A program made the translations under genes and the position numbers. The notes below the pieces were generated by a model. The model made no database searches. It was not told where the DNA came from and saw only the letters and a program-made list of their open reading frames with translations. From Nitrosophilus labii (GTDB taxonomy: Bacteria; Campylobacterota; Campylobacteria; Campylobacterales; Nitratiruptoraceae): a stretch of 64,000 nt of DNA. Below, piece by piece: positions 37,437-45,363 of this stretch (its first letter is position 1; each line of letters begins with the position of its first letter). The stretch is taken from assembly GCF_014466985.1 (NCBI RefSeq), contig NZ_AP022826.1, positions 248,001 through 312,000 of the forward strand, in the 5' to 3' direction.

Positions 37437-37524
37437 GGTTTTAAGGGCTTTAGGTGGTTTACACAGTTTATTTTACAGTCCCCATAAATCAACTTCCTGA
37501 ATTGTGCGGAAAGACACCCAAAAA

Positions 37525-37794
37525 TTAGGTATTGAATATAGCGGAGTAAATTAGAGATTGATAATTGTTAAAATTAAAAAGTTTAATAGAGTCTTTGGTT
37601 TCAATGGCTTTCATATTTTTTATAAGTTCAATTATAAGTTTTTTAGAAAAAGTAAATTGCATATTATGAAGTTTTAACCTTCTTTCAAATTCTTTATAGA
37701 TTGCATAAGCTACAAAGGCTACGAGGATATGGGCTTTGATTCTATGTTCTAATCTATGATGAATCGGTCTGATTTTTAGGTCAGTTTTAGATGA
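37525..37794 (-). pseudogene. C-terminal fragment of an IS1634/IS4-type DDE transposase
   Basis: Open frame of 89 codons running into the left end of the IS256 element. It reads SSKTDLKIRPIHHR then LEHRIKAHILVAFVAYAI and KEFERRLK, the characteristic end of IS1634/IS4-family transposases (K-T-D-L ... R-P-I-x-H-R ... R-I-x-A-H). The N-terminal three quarters are absent and are not found on the other side of the IS256 copy. Confidence 0.8.
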
Positions 37795-37837
37795 GACCGT
37801 TCATAATTTTGTGTCACCGATAGTTCATAGGATTATA

Positions 37838-39071
37838 TCATAGCTCGAGAGCTTTCTCGAGTCTTCCTTCAAAAAATATAGCCAATTGGGAGAGAGTAAG
37901 ACTCCAGTTTCTAATTGGCATTGTCCACTTTTTTTGAGCATTCTGAATACCAAGATAGAGCAGCTTTAAAAGGCTGTTTTCATTGGGAAACGCTCCTTTT
38001 GTTTTAGTAAGTTTTCGAAACTGTCGATGGACAGATTCTATGATATTTGTAGTATAGACGATACGACGGATATCTTCAGGATATTTGAAATAATAGGAGA
38101 GATTTTCCCATTTATTTCTCCACGAGTTGATAACAATGGGGTATTTTTTGCCCCATTTCTCTTCAAGCCGATCCAATTCCGTTTCGGCAGCCTCTTTGGA
38201 TATTGCCTGATACACTTTTTTAAGGTCTTTCATGAACTCTTTGGAGTCTTTAGAAGCTACATATTTAAGGGAATTTCTTATTGTCCTCGGCTTCGCCTGC
38301 GGGGTTGTCGCTTCGCTCGGACGATGAATAATGCAAAGTTGCACTTCGGTCTTAGGAAATATTGCATTGATAGCCTCTGAAAACCCTTTGAGTCCATCCA
38401 CTGATAATAAGTATATCTTCGACTCCTCTATTGTTTAAATCTGTTAAAATAGATAGCCAGAAATTGGCACCTTCAGACTCTGATAGATAAAGTCCCAATA
38501 TCTCTTTTTTGCCTTCCAAATTTACTCCAAGAATAGTATAAACAGCTTTATTAACATATTTACCATTATCTTTGATTTTATAGTGTATTGCATCAAGCCA
38601 AATGAAAGGATATACTGCCTCTAATGGTCTTTGCTGCCACTCTTTTAACATTGGAATAATCTTATCTGTAACAGCACTAATAGTGGCTTTGGAAAATTCA
38701 ATACCATAAAGTTCTTTAATATGCTGGGCTATCTGGCTATAGGAGTTTCCAAGAGCATAGAGTAATAGTATTTTCTGCTCTATTTGATCGCTCATATAAG
38801 TTTGATACTTTTTAACGATTTGAGGTTCGAATGTCCCTTTTCTATCTCTTGGAACCACTAGTTCAAACTCGCCAACTGAACTCTTCATTGTTTTTGAAGA
38901 TTTGCCATTTTTGCGGTTTTTTATCTCTTTAGCTAGATGTGATTCAAGTTCTGCTTCTAAAGCAGCCTCTGTGAGTTGTTTAATAAGTGGTGCAAGTACT
39001 CCATCTTTGCCATCTATTTTTGCTCCAGCCTTGATAGCCTCAAGAGCTTCATTCAAATCGAAGTTTTCCAT
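37838..39071 (-). pseudogene. IS256-family (mutator-type) transposase, frameshifted
   Basis: The N-terminal part (39071 to about 38400) carries LIKQLTEAALEAELESHL, the first catalytic Asp in IWLDAIHYKIKD, and EDILIIS. The frame then shifts (about 2 bases missing) exactly at the expected ISVDGLKG, the second catalytic Asp. The C-terminal part (38401-37838) restarts at MDGLKGFSEAINA and has TTNIIESVHRQFRKL with the catalytic Glu. A 39-base net insertion between CIIH and IRNSLKYV adds 13 residues. Not expected to be active. Confidence 0.88.
38283..38322. repeat. GC-rich 40-base insertion inside the transposase
   Basis: 28 of 40 bases are G or C in a genome that is otherwise AT-rich. The ends are GTCC and GGAC, and a GCGAAGC motif occurs twice. 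It sits in frame where IS256-family transposases read CIIHQIRNSLKY, replacing one codon by fourteen. Resembles small palindromic repeat elements that enter coding sequence; no second copy in the window. Confidence 0.65.
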
Positions 39072-39131
39072 ATTGTGTCTCTCCTTTAGATTATTTTATT
39101 CTATCGGATTGACACAAAATTTCTAACGCTC

Positions 39132-39180
39132 CCAAATTAATTGATTCTTTCCAAACTTCTAAATCTTTGTTATTTTTCAT
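39132..39180 (-). pseudogene. 5' fragment of an S23-like four-helix-bundle gene, cut by the IS256 element
   Basis: Sixteen codons starting at ATG 39180 with AAAGGA 6 bases upstream read MKNNKDLEVWKESINL, the usual opening of S23 ribosomal-intervening-sequence / four-helix-bundle proteins. The frame stops at the right end of the IS256 copy, and no continuation is found left of it. Confidence 0.65.
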
Positions 39181-39222
39181 AAATATTCCTTTTTGCTTTT
39201 CCCTGTTTAAATTCATCATTTT

Positions 39223-39278
39223 TTACAATTACTACTTACCAATTACTTGTCACCGATTACTCATCACTCATAATCAAT
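39223..39278. repeat. 7-base-period degenerate repeat (single arm) after ccoS
   Basis: TTACAAT, TACTACT, TACCAAT, TACTTGT, CACCGAT, TACTCAT, CACTCAT, AATCAAT in unbroken 7-base phase. It overlaps the ccoS stop codon. Unlike the others it has only one arm; the IS256 insertion lies 90 bases away. Confidence 0.8.
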
Positions 39279-39507
39279 CCGGCATTATCCTTTTATCTTT
39301 TCTTCTCTTTTCTAAAGCTTTTTTTCTCTTCTCTTCCATCATAATGGCATCTTTTAGTTCTTCTTCTCCATCAAATCTAGCGACGTCCAAAAACTTAGAT
39401 GTGTCGTCGAACTGTCCTGTTCTTAGTCCCCACAACAAAGCCGCCAATCCTAAAGCACCAAGAAGCGTCGAAACACCCAACATCATAGCTATTATACCGG
39501 CACTCAT
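39274..39507 (-). CDS. ccoS: cbb3-type cytochrome oxidase assembly protein CcoS
   Basis: 77 residues: one N-terminal membrane helix (about 4-28, ending LLWGLRTGQFDD, the FixS signature) and a charged cytoplasmic tail. Needed for cofactor insertion into cbb3 oxidase. Lies after ccoI, separated by a 7-base repeat. Confidence 0.92.
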   Translation of the reverse strand: MSAGIIAMMLGVSTLLGALGLAALLWGLRTGQFDDTSKFLDVARFDGEEELKDAIMMEEKRKKALEKRRKDKRIMPD

Positions 39508-39526
39508 TTTTTTCCTTTTAGTATTT

Positions 39527-39582
39527 AGTGATCAGTAACGGGTAATCGATAAACTCATCACTCGTCACTTATTACTCAACTT
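39527..39582. repeat. 7-base-period inverted degenerate repeat between ccoI and ccoS
   Basis: AGTGATC, AGTAACG, GGTAATC, GATAAAC, then TCATCAC, TCGTCAC, TTATTAC, TCAACTT: eight units, inverted arms, no indel. The last codons and stop of ccoI (KLSNK) lie in the right arm. Confidence 0.85.
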
Positions 39583-42039
39583 AATTCTAAACGAATTACC
39601 AACAACCAACAATGAACTTAAAGACATGGAAATAGCGGCTACCAAAGGATTTACAAACCCCATCACCGCTACTGGAACCGCAAAAGTGTTATATATCAAA
39701 GAGAGTGCGAGATTCTCTTTAACAGCTTTAAAGGTTCTTCTACTTATCTTATAAGCCTCATATATACTTTTTGGCTTTTCATCAAGTAAAACTATATCGC
39801 TAACGCTTATGGCCACATCCGCCCCACTACCCATCGCGATAGCTATATCGCTGCAAGCAAGGGCTATAGAGTCGTTTATACCGTCTCCGGCCATTACGAT
39901 GATGTGTCCCCCTTTATGAAACTTATCTATGTAGGCACTTTTGTCTTGTGGCAAAAGTTTTGCGTAAAACTCTTCTATCCCAAGCGTATCGGCTACTTTT
40001 TTGGCTACCTTTTCATTATCGCCGGTTAACATTACAACTCTTATACCCATTTCTTTTATTTTCGCAATTGCTTCTGCAGCTCCCTCTTTTATCTTATCGC
40101 TAAGTTCAAAAATAGCTACAAGCTCGTTTTCTATCGCAACCAAAAATATACTATTTTCACTCTCTATTTCTATATCTATCCCAAACTCTTTTAAAAGCTC
40201 AATATTTCCTCCCAAAACTCTTTTACCATCAATTTTAGCAATCATCCCTTTTGCTTTTATCTCTTTAAACTCTTCGACCTTCAATATTGAAGTGTGTGTG
40301 TGAGTGTGAGTGTGGGTACAAAAATATTCATCTTCACTCCTTCCCTCCTTCACCCCTTGCCACCTTACCACCTTCTCTACTATAAACCTCTCCACTCCTT
40401 TACTAATAGGATGATTCGAGTTTTTTACTAGTTCTAAAACGATACTCTCATCAAAATCTTTTAACTTCTCATAGGTAATAACCGTTGGCTTTCCTTCCGT
40501 TATCGTTCCAGTTTTATCCAAAACAAGCATGTCGCTTTTTGCCATAGTTTCCAAAAACGCTGCCTCTTTAAAAAGAAGTCCTCTCTTAGCGGCTATACCT
40601 ATGCCTACCAAAGTAGCCATCGGAGTAGCAAGCCCCAAAGCGCAAGGACAGGCTATAACTACCACAGAAATAGCTACTATCAAAGCCTTTTCAAACTCTC
40701 CCGCATAAAAATACCACCCTAAAAAAGTTAAAAAAGCGATAGAAAGAATCGTAACGCTAAAATATCCCGAGATCTGATTTACTAGTCTCTCTATTTTAGG
40801 CTTTTTAGTTATGGAGTCTTCAAGTAGTGAAACGATATTTGATAAAAGTGATGTGGAAAAATCTTTTTTCGCTCTATATCTGACTACCCCGTCTAAACAG
40901 ATGGAACCGCTTAATACCTCATCACCCTCTTTTTTAAATACCGGCTCGCTCTCTCCGGTTAAAGAGCTTTCGTCAAAGGAAGCGCTTCCGTTTACTATAA
41001 TCCCGTCAATAACAACTTTTTCGCCAGGTTTTATCTCTATGATATCTCCGGGCTCCACATTTTCCACCATCACTAGAGCTTTTTCGTTCTCCTTTACAAC
41101 CGTAACTTCGGTAGGAATAGTACCCAAGATAGAGTCTAGAGTATCAACCGCCTGTTTTTTACTTAAAACTTCAAGATATTTTCCAACCAAGATAAATGTT
41201 ACTATCATAGTTACAGAATCAAAGTAAACCTCTCCAGTTCGGGTAACCATGGCATAAATGGAATAGATATAAGCTAGCGTAGCTCCTGTTGCTACGAGCA
41301 GATCCATATTGACAAAGCGATGCTTCAAGCCATAATAGGCACTTCTGTAATATACCCATCCGCTATAAAAAAGAGTAGGAGTAGCCAAAACGAACTCGGC
41401 AAAATTCAATATATCTTTGATATCTCGTCTCATTCCGGTAAAAAGTCCTACATACTGAGCTATAGCTATCCACATAATATTCATTGTTGCAAAAACAGCT
41501 ACTAGTATGCGAGCATAGTAGTCTCTCCTTTGTTTTACTGCTCTCTCTTCTTGAAGTTTTGGATCGTAAGGATAAGCGTTATACCCTATGGAGCGGATCG
41601 TTTCTATAATCTTAGAGAGTTTTATCTCTTCTGGAACCCAAACAATTTTTGCTTTATTGTTGGTATAGTTGATAGTAGCCTCTATGACTCCGGGAGTTTG
41701 GTGAAGAACCTTTTCGTTAAGCCATACGCAAGCTGCACAGTGAATCCCCTCCATTATGAGATTTATCTCGTGCAACCCGTCATCTCTAACTTTTACATAC
41801 TTTTTGATAAAACCTTCTAGATCAAACTTTTTTAGATCATCCTCTTTCTTAACCGCAGGCTGAAGCTTCGTGCTCCCTAGTTTATCGTAAAAACTATCAA
41901 GACCTTCCTCTTTTAAAAGATGATAAACTCCCCGACACCCTTTACAACAAAAATACTTCTTTTCTCCATCAATCTCATCTTCTATCATAACCTTTTCGTC
42001 AAATTCGAGATTGCAGTGATCGCAGCTTATTTTCGACAA
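39565..42039 (-). CDS. ccoI: Copper-exporting P1B-type ATPase for cbb3 oxidase assembly (CcoI/FixI)
   Basis: 824 residues: N-terminal Cys cluster (CDHC, CCKGC), an HMA-like GIHCAACVW, eight membrane helices with the CPC motif (ACPCALGLATP), DKTGT phosphorylation site and GDGINDS. Supplies copper to CcoN. The nucleotide-binding domain carries an extra loop (about residues 553-584) with alternating Thr-His (THTHTHTHT) and a Lys/Arg/Glu-rich part, encoded by TG-rich and 8-base repeats. The start overlaps the asparaginase-like gene by 13 bases. Confidence 0.94.
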   Translation of the reverse strand: MSKISCDHCNLEFDEKVMIEDEIDGEKKYFCCKGCRGVYHLLKEEGLDSFYDKLGSTKLQPAVKKEDDLKKFDLEGFIKKYVKVRDDGLHEINLIMEGIHCAACVWLNEKVLHQTPGVIEATINYTNNKAKIVWVPEEIKLSKIIETIRSIGYNAYPYDPKLQEERAVKQRRDYYARILVAVFATMNIMWIAIAQYVGLFTGMRRDIKDILNFAEFVLATPTLFYSGWVYYRSAYYGLKHRFVNMDLLVATGATLAYIYSIYAMVTRTGEVYFDSVTMIVTFILVGKYLEVLSKKQAVDTLDSILGTIPTEVTVVKENEKALVMVENVEPGDIIEIKPGEKVVIDGIIVNGSASFDESSLTGESEPVFKKEGDEVLSGSICLDGVVRYRAKKDFSTSLLSNIVSLLEDSITKKPKIERLVNQISGYFSVTILSIAFLTFLGWYFYAGEFEKALIVAISVVVIACPCALGLATPMATLVGIGIAAKRGLLFKEAAFLETMAKSDMLVLDKTGTITEGKPTVITYEKLKDFDESIVLELVKNSNHPISKGVERFIVEKVVRWQGVKEGRSEDEYFCTHTHTHTHTSILKVEEFKEIKAKGMIAKIDGKRVLGGNIELLKEFGIDIEIESENSIFLVAIENELVAIFELSDKIKEGAAEAIAKIKEMGIRVVMLTGDNEKVAKKVADTLGIEEFYAKLLPQDKSAYIDKFHKGGHIIVMAGDGINDSIALACSDIAIAMGSGADVAISVSDIVLLDEKPKSIYEAYKISRRTFKAVKENLALSLIYNTFAVPVAVMGFVNPLVAAISMSLSSLLVVGNSFRIKLSNK
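40287..40382. repeat. TG-rich and 8-base-period repeat inside ccoI
   Basis: On the + strand, a GTGTGTGTGAGTGTGAGTG-type tract (about 40290-40316) faces five 8-mers CACTCCTT, CCCTCCTT, CACCCCTT, GCCACCTT, ACCACCTT (40335-40374), again G/T-rich against C/T-rich. Located in the variable loop of the ATP-binding domain, in frame overall. Confidence 0.75.
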
Positions 42040-42521
42040 AAAACTCCCCTCTCTCTATCTTTTATAATTTTATTATAAGGAAGAACCAAAGAGTGCATAG
42101 CTATAAAAACCCCATGCTCATAATCCAAAAGAAGTTTTGCTAAAGCCAAAGTAAAATTTGCCGTCGCTTCGACCGGATTTATGGAAAAAGGCTCCATAGC
42201 ACCGGTAAATACGACACATTTTTCTTCAATATTTTTTGCTATGAAGGCCGCACTCTTTTGCATAGTATCCGTTCCGTGAACTATTAAAACCTTTTTAGTT
42301 TGAGCATTTTTTATCTCGTTTAGCAGACTCTCTCTATCTTTATCGTCCATTTCAAGACTATCTTTAAATATCATCCCTTTTAGTACATAATCTAAGTTTG
42401 TATGATAACTTTTTAAAATATTCTCTATAGCTAAGTTATCTTTGGGAACTATCAACTCTCCCTTTATGGGATCATATCTTTTATTGAAGGTCCCTCCGGT
42501 ATTGATAATCGCTATCTCCAA
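42027..42521 (-). CDS. Short asparaginase-like protein (N-terminal domain only)
   Basis: 164 residues with both Thr motifs of the asparaginase I/II family: INTGGTFNKRYD at the start and VHGTDTM around residue 80, plus VFTGAMEPFS. Full asparaginases have about 330 residues; here the C-terminal domain is absent and the frame ends in ccoI. The N-terminal domain carries the catalytic Thr pair, but dimer contacts would differ. Activity is uncertain. Co-transcribed with ccoI. Confidence 0.8.
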   Translation of the reverse strand: MEIAIINTGGTFNKRYDPIKGELIVPKDNLAIENILKSYHTNLDYVLKGMIFKDSLEMDDKDRESLLNEIKNAQTKKVLIVHGTDTMQKSAAFIAKNIEEKCVVFTGAMEPFSINPVEATANFTLALAKLLLDYEHGVFIAMHSLVLPYNKIIKDRERGVFCRK

Positions 42522-42568
42522 CTCTACCTCTTTAGTTAATATTCAACCATATTTTATTCATTTTTGAT

Positions 42569-42574
42569 TAAAAT
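42569..42574 (+). promoter_or_regulatory. Possible -10 box of the 42.6-kb membrane protein gene
   Basis: TAAAAT about 30 bases before the ATG in the 82-base divergent space; no clear -35. Confidence 0.35.
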
Positions 42575-42603
42575 AGCGAAAAGTTTTTATATTAGTAGGA
42601 GTT

Positions 42604-42993
42604 ATGGAAGATAAAGCTTTATATCTAATCGTTTTAATAATTTTTGAGCTATACGAGGCATCTTGGCAAAAAGCGGACAGTTTTAAAGGTATAATCGACA
42701 ATATTTTTAAAAAGTATGAAAATGGCCAAATCTACTTTTTCTTATCTCATCCTAGCTACTGGTTTGTTTTATATATAGCTATAAAATCTGGAATATCAAA
42801 TATATGGATGATTAGTATCTTGCTTTTAAAAACTTCCGATATAGCCTTTAAACTATGGCTCATTCAATCTAAAATAAAAGGCAAAGATATAGATGAGATT
42901 TTAGGTATCCCTCAAGATTTTCAGATGTCTTCTAGTATGATATACTTAAATACAGTCGTTTATACTGTATTGTTTTATTTTGCACTCTTTTGA
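42604..42993 (+). CDS. Small membrane protein of unknown function
   Basis: 129 residues, GTAGGAG 4 bases before the ATG. Hydrophobic segments at about 5-20, 48-75 and 108-128 suggest three membrane helices. A conserved-looking ILGIPQDFQMSSS precedes the last. Opposite strand to both neighbours and followed by a hairpin. No family recognised. Confidence 0.8.
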   Translation: MEDKALYLIVLIIFELYEASWQKADSFKGIIDNIFKKYENGQIYFFLSHPSYWFVLYIAIKSGISNIWMISILLLKTSDIAFKLWLIQSKIKGKDIDEILGIPQDFQMSSSMIYLNTVVYTVLFYFALF

Positions 42994-43039
42994 TAAAGAA
43001 CTAATAACTTACACATAAACAGCTTTTTTATCTTTTTCT

Positions 43040-43064
43040 TTTTTGAACTATAATAATTCAAAAA
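43040..43064. terminator. Bidirectional hairpin between the membrane protein gene and pglB
   Basis: TTTTTGAA and TTCAAAAA form an 8-bp stem around a 9-base loop, with T-runs on both strands, in the space between convergent genes. Confidence 0.65.
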
Positions 43065-43080
43065 CGAAAAAATAGCAAGA

Positions 43081-45282
43081 TTATATCTTAACACGATAAA
43101 TCTTGCTCCAAGGAGATATAACTATTGGCTCAAACAGATCTTTATCATAGTTGTCAAAAACAAACATCTGGATATATAAAGAGTTTAACATCTCATCATC
43201 GACTATCAAAAAAGATTGATAACTTGACAAAGAGATCACGCTTAAAGGAGCGTTTTTGCGCAGACTCTGTTTTTGTTTAACAACTTTTCCATCTTTTGTA
43301 AACCCTACCGTAAAAAAATCTTTTATAGGGACTTTCTGTTTACCGATAAGTAAAACTCCACTTTTTTTATCAAGCGCCACTCCTCTTTCAAATATGAGGA
43401 GATCTTTTGTATCTTTAAATCTTTCACTATAGAACATAAAAGGTGAGGAAGTTTTTTTGCCGGTTTTTAGATCTATACTGCTAAAAAGTTTTACGGTTGA
43501 AAAAATCTCCATCATTCTAAGAGGCAGATAGATATATATCTCTCTCGTCTTTTTTGGAAGTTTTACGTCACCATATTTTAGCTCTTCTAAAAAGTCGTTT
43601 GGATCTATCTGGCTCTTTTTACCGTTTTGAAAGATTACATCTGCAACCGGAAAACCCGGATTTGCTACAAAAGATTTCCTCCCTTTTTTTTGAAATATAA
43701 ACTCTTCTGGAATTTCAGATAAATCAAGTCCTTCTTCTTTATATCTTTTATACCACTCTACCTGTTTGACGTAAGTCTCAACGGAGATCCTAGCTAGTCT
43801 AGCGGCTTGTAGTTGTGAATTGGTTGAGAGAATTGTTGAAACTATAAAATTGTCATGATTGTGTTTTCCACCGTCTATTAACGTACATTTATCCGCATAG
43901 TACCAGATGGGATAGCCGTAATCCCACCAGGTTAGCACAAAATCTTTAGATGAACCTATATTTTTAAGTCTATTAAGGTCTGCAACCTCTTTTTTCGTAA
44001 AAACGGTAGGGACTTTATAATCCACAACGTGGAGGATATTAGGTAGTAGCGTAAAAAAAGTCAAGACACCAACAAGTAGATATCTAAAAATATTTTTTTC
44101 TATTTTATAGAACATGAACCAAAAAAGATATACCAAAGAAAAAGCCAAAAATGGTACGGCGTAAATGGTAAATCTAAGTCCCCCCGTTATAGCAAAAAGT
44201 CCAAGTCCTACCAAAACCAAGCTTATCCAAAAACTTCTCTCTTTAAATAAAAGTACGATATATCCTACCATTGCAAGCAAAAAGGTGGCTACATGGCCGC
44301 TTATCCTGTTTGCGAGAGTCTCAAATGGTATCGAGGAGGCTTCTCTGACGGTTTGCATAACCTTAAAAAAGTGTAAACCCTGATTTTCCGTTCCGTGTTT
44401 GAAAAAATATGCGTCAATCTTTTGCCAGATCCTTAAAAGCGCATCACTCCAAAGGAAAAATATAGCAATAACTCCAAAAGCTATATACTTCTCATACTGT
44501 TTTGAGATAAACTCTTTTTTCAACACTATAAATGAAACTATTACCAATATGAGTTTAAAAATAAAAAATAGAGGAAAAAGCGAAATATAAAGTACAATTA
44601 GCGACGGATAGAAAAAGGAGTCTCTTCTATGAAAAATTGCCAAATAGATAGTATATGCTATGATAAGTCCGTATAAAACGTTCTGTCCAGGAATATAAAA
44701 AAAAGGATATATAGCACTAACAACAGCAGCCCAAAAGGTATCATAATAGTTTTTTCTCTTTATAGAAGCAACTAAAAAGTAAAACACGAACATCAAAATC
44801 GATACGCTAAACATATCCGTATCGTAGTAGCCTATCATGGTCCTGTTGTAATAACTCCAAACTATAGAGCCTAAAAGTGCAGCAAAAAAACCGATCCAAC
44901 TATTACCGTAAAGCCGTCCCAATAAAACAAGAGGAATTACTATAAAACTAGAAAAAAAAGCGGATATAAAAAGGATTATCGTATCTAGAGAAAAGGGTAA
45001 AACCTTAGCTAAAATAGTGGTTATAAAAACAAGCCCCCTATCCCAAAAGCCTGGGACTAACGGATTAAACTGATGCATCCCAAATAGCTCTTTTTGAGCG
45101 CCGCTAGCAAAAAAGTAACCGTCATTGGTATTTATCATAATCTGATTGTTCCAGTAAAACCCATCTATTCCCGATGCCCAATAGTACCAATAAAAACGAA
45201 CGGTTATAGAGAAAATAAAAGCTAAAACTATAAAAACAATAATCTCTTTTTTTGATATATTCTCTTCCTTGTTACTAAACAC
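43081..45282 (-). CDS. pglB: Oligosaccharyltransferase PglB (STT3 family)
   Basis: Transfers lipid-linked glycan to Asn in periplasmic D/E-x-N-x-S/T sequons. 733 residues: N-terminal half with about 13 membrane helices, C-terminal periplasmic domain. Catalytic landmarks are present: Asp54 in NTNDGYFFASGA, Glu in MQTVREASS, Arg in GGLRFTIY, and WWDYG at 452-456 followed by LIDGGKHNHDNF. Closely follows the Campylobacter PglB pattern. Its own weak promoter is likely, as 81 bases separate it from pglF. Confidence 0.96.
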   Translation of the reverse strand: MFSNKEENISKKEIIVFIVLAFIFSITVRFYWYYWASGIDGFYWNNQIMINTNDGYFFASGAQKELFGMHQFNPLVPGFWDRGLVFITTILAKVLPFSLDTIILFISAFFSSFIVIPLVLLGRLYGNSWIGFFAALLGSIVWSYYNRTMIGYYDTDMFSVSILMFVFYFLVASIKRKNYYDTFWAAVVSAIYPFFYIPGQNVLYGLIIAYTIYLAIFHRRDSFFYPSLIVLYISLFPLFFIFKLILVIVSFIVLKKEFISKQYEKYIAFGVIAIFFLWSDALLRIWQKIDAYFFKHGTENQGLHFFKVMQTVREASSIPFETLANRISGHVATFLLAMVGYIVLLFKERSFWISLVLVGLGLFAITGGLRFTIYAVPFLAFSLVYLFWFMFYKIEKNIFRYLLVGVLTFFTLLPNILHVVDYKVPTVFTKKEVADLNRLKNIGSSKDFVLTWWDYGYPIWYYADKCTLIDGGKHNHDNFIVSTILSTNSQLQAARLARISVETYVKQVEWYKRYKEEGLDLSEIPEEFIFQKKGRKSFVANPGFPVADVIFQNGKKSQIDPNDFLEELKYGDVKLPKKTREIYIYLPLRMMEIFSTVKLFSSIDLKTGKKTSSPFMFYSERFKDTKDLLIFERGVALDKKSGVLLIGKQKVPIKDFFTVGFTKDGKVVKQKQSLRKNAPLSVISLSSYQSFLIVDDEMLNSLYIQMFVFDNYDKDLFEPIVISPWSKIYRVKI

Positions 45283-45307
45283 TTATTCACCTTTAAAGTA
45301 AATTTTT

Positions 45308-45313
45308 ATAATA
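45308..45313 (-). promoter_or_regulatory. Possible -10 box of pglB
   Basis: TATTAT on the - strand about 25 bases upstream of the pglB start, in the AT-rich gap after pglF; no good -35 at the right distance. Confidence 0.35.
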
Positions 45314-45363
45314 TTAACATTATTGTTTATCAATATACTTTAAAAACAAAAAACTATTTTTTA

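Larger units (their letters stand above)
36910..37524. other. 615-base stretch without an intact gene, with degenerate mobile-element-like sequence
   Basis: The first 150 bases show no coding signal. A perfect 19-base tandem duplication follows (37063-37100), then a broken reading frame on the + strand (37186-37436), and an end resembling an IS256-family terminal repeat (37454-37481). Stops and frame changes in all frames argue for decay. Confidence 0.6.
37795..39131 (-). mobile_element. IS256-family insertion sequence, decayed
   Basis: Ends are imperfect terminal inverted repeats: the left end 37795-37823 (GACCGTT...AATTTTGTGTCA..CCGATAG) matches the reverse complement of the right end 39101-39131 (GAGCGTT...AATTTTGTGTCAATCCGATAG). 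Total about 1.34 kb, normal for the family. It contains one transposase gene, now frameshifted. No 8-9 base target duplication is evident, and the two flanks come from different genes. Confidence 0.85.

Noticed and set aside
38350-38430. Programmed frameshifting in the IS256 transposase
   Set aside because: IS256-family transposases are normally one frame and there is no slippery run at the junction; decay or read error is more likely.
41530-41820. Opposite-strand open frames within ccoI, pglF, secD and other long genes
   Set aside because: They are antisense shadows of well-supported genes, lack ribosome sites and show no protein-like motifs.
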